64,000 nucleotides of DNA. It comes from Apricaphanius iberus. Taxonomy: Eukaryota; Chordata; Actinopteri; Cyprinodontiformes; Aphaniidae. Positions 61,265 to 64,000 of this stretch are shown here, in pieces; within the stretch, counting starts at the first letter, position 1; every line of letters begins with the position of its first letter. A program made the translations under genes and the position numbers. The notes under the pieces are model-generated. The model worked only from the letters and a program-made list of their open reading frames with translations. It did not search any database and had not been told where the DNA came from. The DNA lies in the NCBI GenBank assembly GCA_028564705.1, contig JAPXFQ010002398.1, positions 1,302,001-1,366,000 of the forward strand, given 5' to 3'.

Positions 61265-62911
61265 TTAACAGATCTCAGCAGTGTCACTGAAACGGAGGTA
61301 GAGTCGTATTCCAGCATAGAGTGGCTGAGTGAAGGAGGTCTGGACTCTGTGGAGCAGAGTCATGGTCTCAGAGACGTTGTAGAAGGACAGAGTACCTGCT
61401 GCTTGGTCCAGGTACACTCCAACTTTGGAGATCTTAGAATCCGGGATGGGAGCTTTGATTTTGTTGTGCAAAAACTGGTGATTGTTACGGTTACAAAATA
61501 AAGCCCAGGATTTGTCATTGTCTCCAAACTCACCGTCTGTTTCATAAACATCCTTATATGTGATAGCAACAAAACCACCCAGTCCATCCCACTCTACCTC
61601 CCAGTAACAGCGTCCCATGAGACTTTGCTTGCTCAGAACCTGAAAAGGTACAGAGAACCTTTCTGGTTGATCAGAAGAAATTGTACTCATTAATGTTAAT
61701 TTTCTGTTCCCCTTATTTAAGAACAGCTGTTTGTGGGCTGTTTTTGGATCCAAGGTAATTTGCTGTGAGTATTTTAAGAATCCAGCTCTGGTCCTAGGCT
61801 CTGGTTCTGGTTCTGACAGCAAAGCATCCACTTCAGTGACTCTCAGTGAGATCTTTGTCCATTCCTCCTCCAGGATGTTCTGCAGTTTCTCTCTCAGCTC
61901 TGACACAGCTGCTGTCACATCTTCAAAGTACCTCAGAGTACGAACATTAATGCTGGGAGAGTGTTTAGAATCACTAACAGCAGACAGCGAGGGGAATTTC
62001 TGTAGAAACTGGCTGTGATCCTCTGTGTCTGAGAGCAGCTCCAGCTCAGCGTCTTTCCTCTTCAGCTCACAGATCTCCTGCTCCAGCTTCTCCTGAAGAT
62101 CTTTGACTCGACTCACCTCAGATTTCTGCTGGGATCTGATCTGCTGCTTCAACTCAGAGCTTCTATCCTGGATGAGACGGATCACATCAGTGAAGATCTT
62201 CTCATTTTCAGCTTCTGCTTCATCAGCAGCATTGCTGATGTCATCCATCTCCTGTTGGAGCAGCACCAGATCTTCTTGCCGGTCATTGATTCTATCCTGG
62301 ATTTCTCCTCTCCTCACTTTCAGCTCCTTCTGCTTCTCCTTCCTCTCTGCTGCAGCTGAGACGATGTCGTGGCCTTTATGTTCATCCACTGTGCAGACAT
62401 AACAGATGCTCTGCTGATCAGTGCGACAGAACATCTTCATCAGCTCATCGTGACGGGAGCAGATGTTCTCAAGGAGCTGCTTGGAGGGCTCCACCAGCTG
62501 ATGCTTCTTTAACCGAGCCACGTCGTAATGAGGCTGCAGGTGATTCTCACAGTAGGACAACAAACACACCAAACAGGACTTTGTGGCTTTCAATCCTCTC
62601 CCCGTACAAATATCACAGGCCACATCTTCAAGTCCAGCATAGCTCTGATCAGGAGGAGCAGCTCCGAGTCCAGTTAGCTTCAGCTGCTCAACTAAATCTG
62701 CCAACATGATGTTCTTCACCAGGACAGGCCTCGGTGTGAATGTCTGTCTGCATTGAGGACAGCTCTGGTTGTCTTCTTCATCCCAGAAGTTTGTAATACA
62801 CTTCATGCAGTAGCTGTGTCCACAGGGAATCGTAACCGGATCCTTCAGTAGATCCAGACAGATTGAACAGCAGAAACTCTCTCGGTCCAGCTGAACTCCG
62901 CTCTGCGCCAT
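61265..62911 (-). CDS. TRIM16-like / TRIM-B30.2 E3 ubiquitin ligase, copy C, intronless
   Basis: A 548-aa paralogue of copy B, with the same RING, B-box, coiled coil and PRY-SPRY order and an open single-exon frame. The RING lacks three residues present in B between WDEED and NQSCPQC, a loop change that keeps all zinc ligands. The N-terminal half is almost identical to copy B, while the B30.2 domain has diverged clearly (for example WEVEWDGLGGFVAITYKDV here versus WEVEWGGQGGYVAVAYKDV). The stop follows AEIC directly, two residues earlier than in B. The likely role is innate immune ubiquitin ligase. Substrate and induction are unknown. Confidence 0.93.
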   Translation of the reverse strand: MAQSGVQLDRESFCCSICLDLLKDPVTIPCGHSYCMKCITNFWDEEDNQSCPQCRQTFTPRPVLVKNIMLADLVEQLKLTGLGAAPPDQSYAGLEDVACDICTGRGLKATKSCLVCLLSYCENHLQPHYDVARLKKHQLVEPSKQLLENICSRHDELMKMFCRTDQQSICYVCTVDEHKGHDIVSAAAERKEKQKELKVRRGEIQDRINDRQEDLVLLQQEMDDISNAADEAEAENEKIFTDVIRLIQDRSSELKQQIRSQQKSEVSRVKDLQEKLEQEICELKRKDAELELLSDTEDHSQFLQKFPSLSAVSDSKHSPSINVRTLRYFEDVTAAVSELREKLQNILEEEWTKISLRVTEVDALLSEPEPEPRTRAGFLKYSQQITLDPKTAHKQLFLNKGNRKLTLMSTISSDQPERFSVPFQVLSKQSLMGRCYWEVEWDGLGGFVAITYKDVYETDGEFGDNDKSWALFCNRNNHQFLHNKIKAPIPDSKISKVGVYLDQAAGTLSFYNVSETMTLLHRVQTSFTQPLYAGIRLYLRFSDTAEIC

Positions 62912-63252
62912 TTCTTCTCTCAGATGCAGTTTATGTTCGCCTTCACACTATTAAAAACACCCTTATTTCCTCTCCACACATCATTAGTTTGTGCAATGCA
63001 GGAGGCGTGTCAGCTCTTGATAGACCAATAAAGTGGCTTTCTCCTCTAGGAGACAGTTTTAGTTTCTCTTTTAAAAAAATGAAACCAATCTGAACTTGTA
63101 TCAACCTACATTGTGGTATGCAGTGAATTTTAAAAAGTGCTTGTAAAGTGAAGAGGTCCATGTGTTTGTGCTGTGTTTTTTTATAATTGTCCTGTTTAAA
63201 TATCTCAGTAGTGTTGGGTGACACACAGCCATCAGGTGGCGTTAACCTGCCC

Positions 63253-63541
63253 TATAAATATAGCCCGCTTCCTCCAGCTCGGTCTCTTTCTCGACGGGCA
63301 CCGGACAGCTCGTCCAGGGCAGACCAACTACAATGTGCAACCATCGTACTTCGCTGCCGAAGTAAGGCCTGAGTTTCTGACAGAAACTTGCTCCAAAGGG
63401 ACCCAAAGACCACTCTAGGTGAATCTTAAACATTGATAAACAAAGACATTATTTATCCCCATAGCCCGACGAAAACCCCTCTAAGTTTCAGACAGCCGGC
63501 TGAGAGGTGCTTTTACAGCACCAACGGCTCTTTTAAGAGCC
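63253..63541 (+). pseudogene. Orphan replication-histone 3' stem-loop with upstream TATA box (histone gene relic?)
   Basis: GGCTCT-TTTA-AGAGCC at 63526-63541, followed by ACCCA, is a textbook histone mRNA 3' stem-loop (six-pair stem, four-base loop), the binding site of SLBP. Just upstream, GGTGCT-TTTAC-AGCACC (63506-63522) forms a second, similar hairpin. A TATAAATA box lies at 63253-63260. No histone protein is encoded between them in any frame. It may be a histone gene whose coding region was deleted, or a chance or recombined 3' end. The hairpins are certain; the gene interpretation is inference. Confidence 0.5.
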
Positions 63542-63573
63542 ACCCACAAACCTCTTAAGAGCATTCCTGTCTA

Positions 63574-63777
63574 AATAGTTTTTGGGGTTTTTTTTCTGTC
63601 TCTGTATAGCAAACTGCTTGTGTCATGTAGCTCGGGGTGATTAGCCACGATGTTGATTAGTATTTCCTCCATGTCCTGCTGAGGCTGTGACTCCATGACA
63701 GTCACAGAATCACTGAAACTCTGTCCCCTGATTGGTTGACGCGCCGCGAATTGAAGCTGGAGTTCAGACTTTTTCAA
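63574..63777 (-). mobile_element. MADF-like fragment of a PIF/Harbinger-type element
   Basis: The - strand reads EEILINIVANHPELHDTSSL followed by LYRDRKKT, matching the start of a MADF/Myb-like DNA-binding domain (LI..V...P.L.d.s...Yrd...k). Such domains are common as accessory proteins of fish Harbinger elements. The frame is lost after about 68 codons. The CpG-rich sequence to the right edge (63780-64000) is probably the end of the same element. Confidence 0.45.
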
Positions 63778-64000
63778 CTTGAGCAGAATTTTTCACGCGC
63801 CGCAAACGCCTCACTCGAACAAATCCTCTGCGCGAATAGGGCAGAAAAGCGTTTTTGCGACGCAGATCTGCTTCTGATTTGAAGCGGGACCCCCTGCCGC
63901 GCTTCAACGCACTCCTCCATTGACATAACATGTATACCTGACTCGCCGCTCGCTTAATTCGCTTTTGGTGTGTACGTACTGTTAAGGTTAGCCCACGTTT

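Noticed and set aside
1..64000. CRISPR arrays, bacterial operons, phage or plasmid systems.
   Set aside because: The window is spliced vertebrate DNA throughout; no direct-repeat/spacer arrays or prokaryotic gene organisation are present.

Overview
The window is vertebrate nuclear DNA and looks like a ray-finned (teleost) fish. The genes are multi-exon with GT-AG introns and vertebrate orthologues (REXO1, POLI, RAB27B, a UGT2-type glucuronosyltransferase). There is a tandem cluster of fish-type intronless TRIM genes. Introns and spacers are full of fish-type MITEs, CR1/L2, L1, Tc1, hAT, Harbinger and THAP-type repeat debris. All gene models were built by hand from splice sites and reading-frame continuity; nothing was searched against a database.

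Layout. (1) 1-9.7 kb: UGT locus on the + strand. The last exon of an upstream UGT copy (293-575) is followed by MITE and LINE debris, two decayed copies of the same terminal exon, and a complete six-exon UGT gene (4463-9691). (2) 10.1-23.1 kb: REXO1 on the - strand in 16 exons with an intact DEDDh exonuclease domain, convergent with the UGT gene. (3) 23.1-24.5 kb: a head-to-head promoter interval with CTCF- and YY1-like sites. (4) 24.5-36.4 kb: POLI (DNA polymerase iota) on the + strand in 10 exons, with an apparent one-base deletion in exon 6. (5) 37.5-42.7 kb: RAB27B-like on the + strand in 5 exons, 218 aa, with a P-type/THAP transposon relic in its last intron. (6) 42.7-64 kb: repeat-rich DNA with three tandem TRIM16-like genes on the - strand. 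The first is a pseudogene (nonsense codon, B30.2 domain replaced); the other two are intact. The right edge holds a histone-type 3' stem-loop without a recognisable histone gene, and a MADF-domain transposon fragment.

The genes do not form one pathway. UGT is an ER detoxification enzyme, REXO1 a nuclear RNA exonuclease, POLI a translesion polymerase, RAB27B a secretory-vesicle GTPase, and the TRIM cluster probably antiviral or immune E3 ligases. POLI and RAB27B lie close together in human 18q21 as well. I see no wholly new biological system. The best leads are the POLI frameshift, the RAB27B Asn-to-Thr change in the G4 motif, the TRIM copy with a novel tail, the orphan histone stem-loops and the THAP/P-type element.
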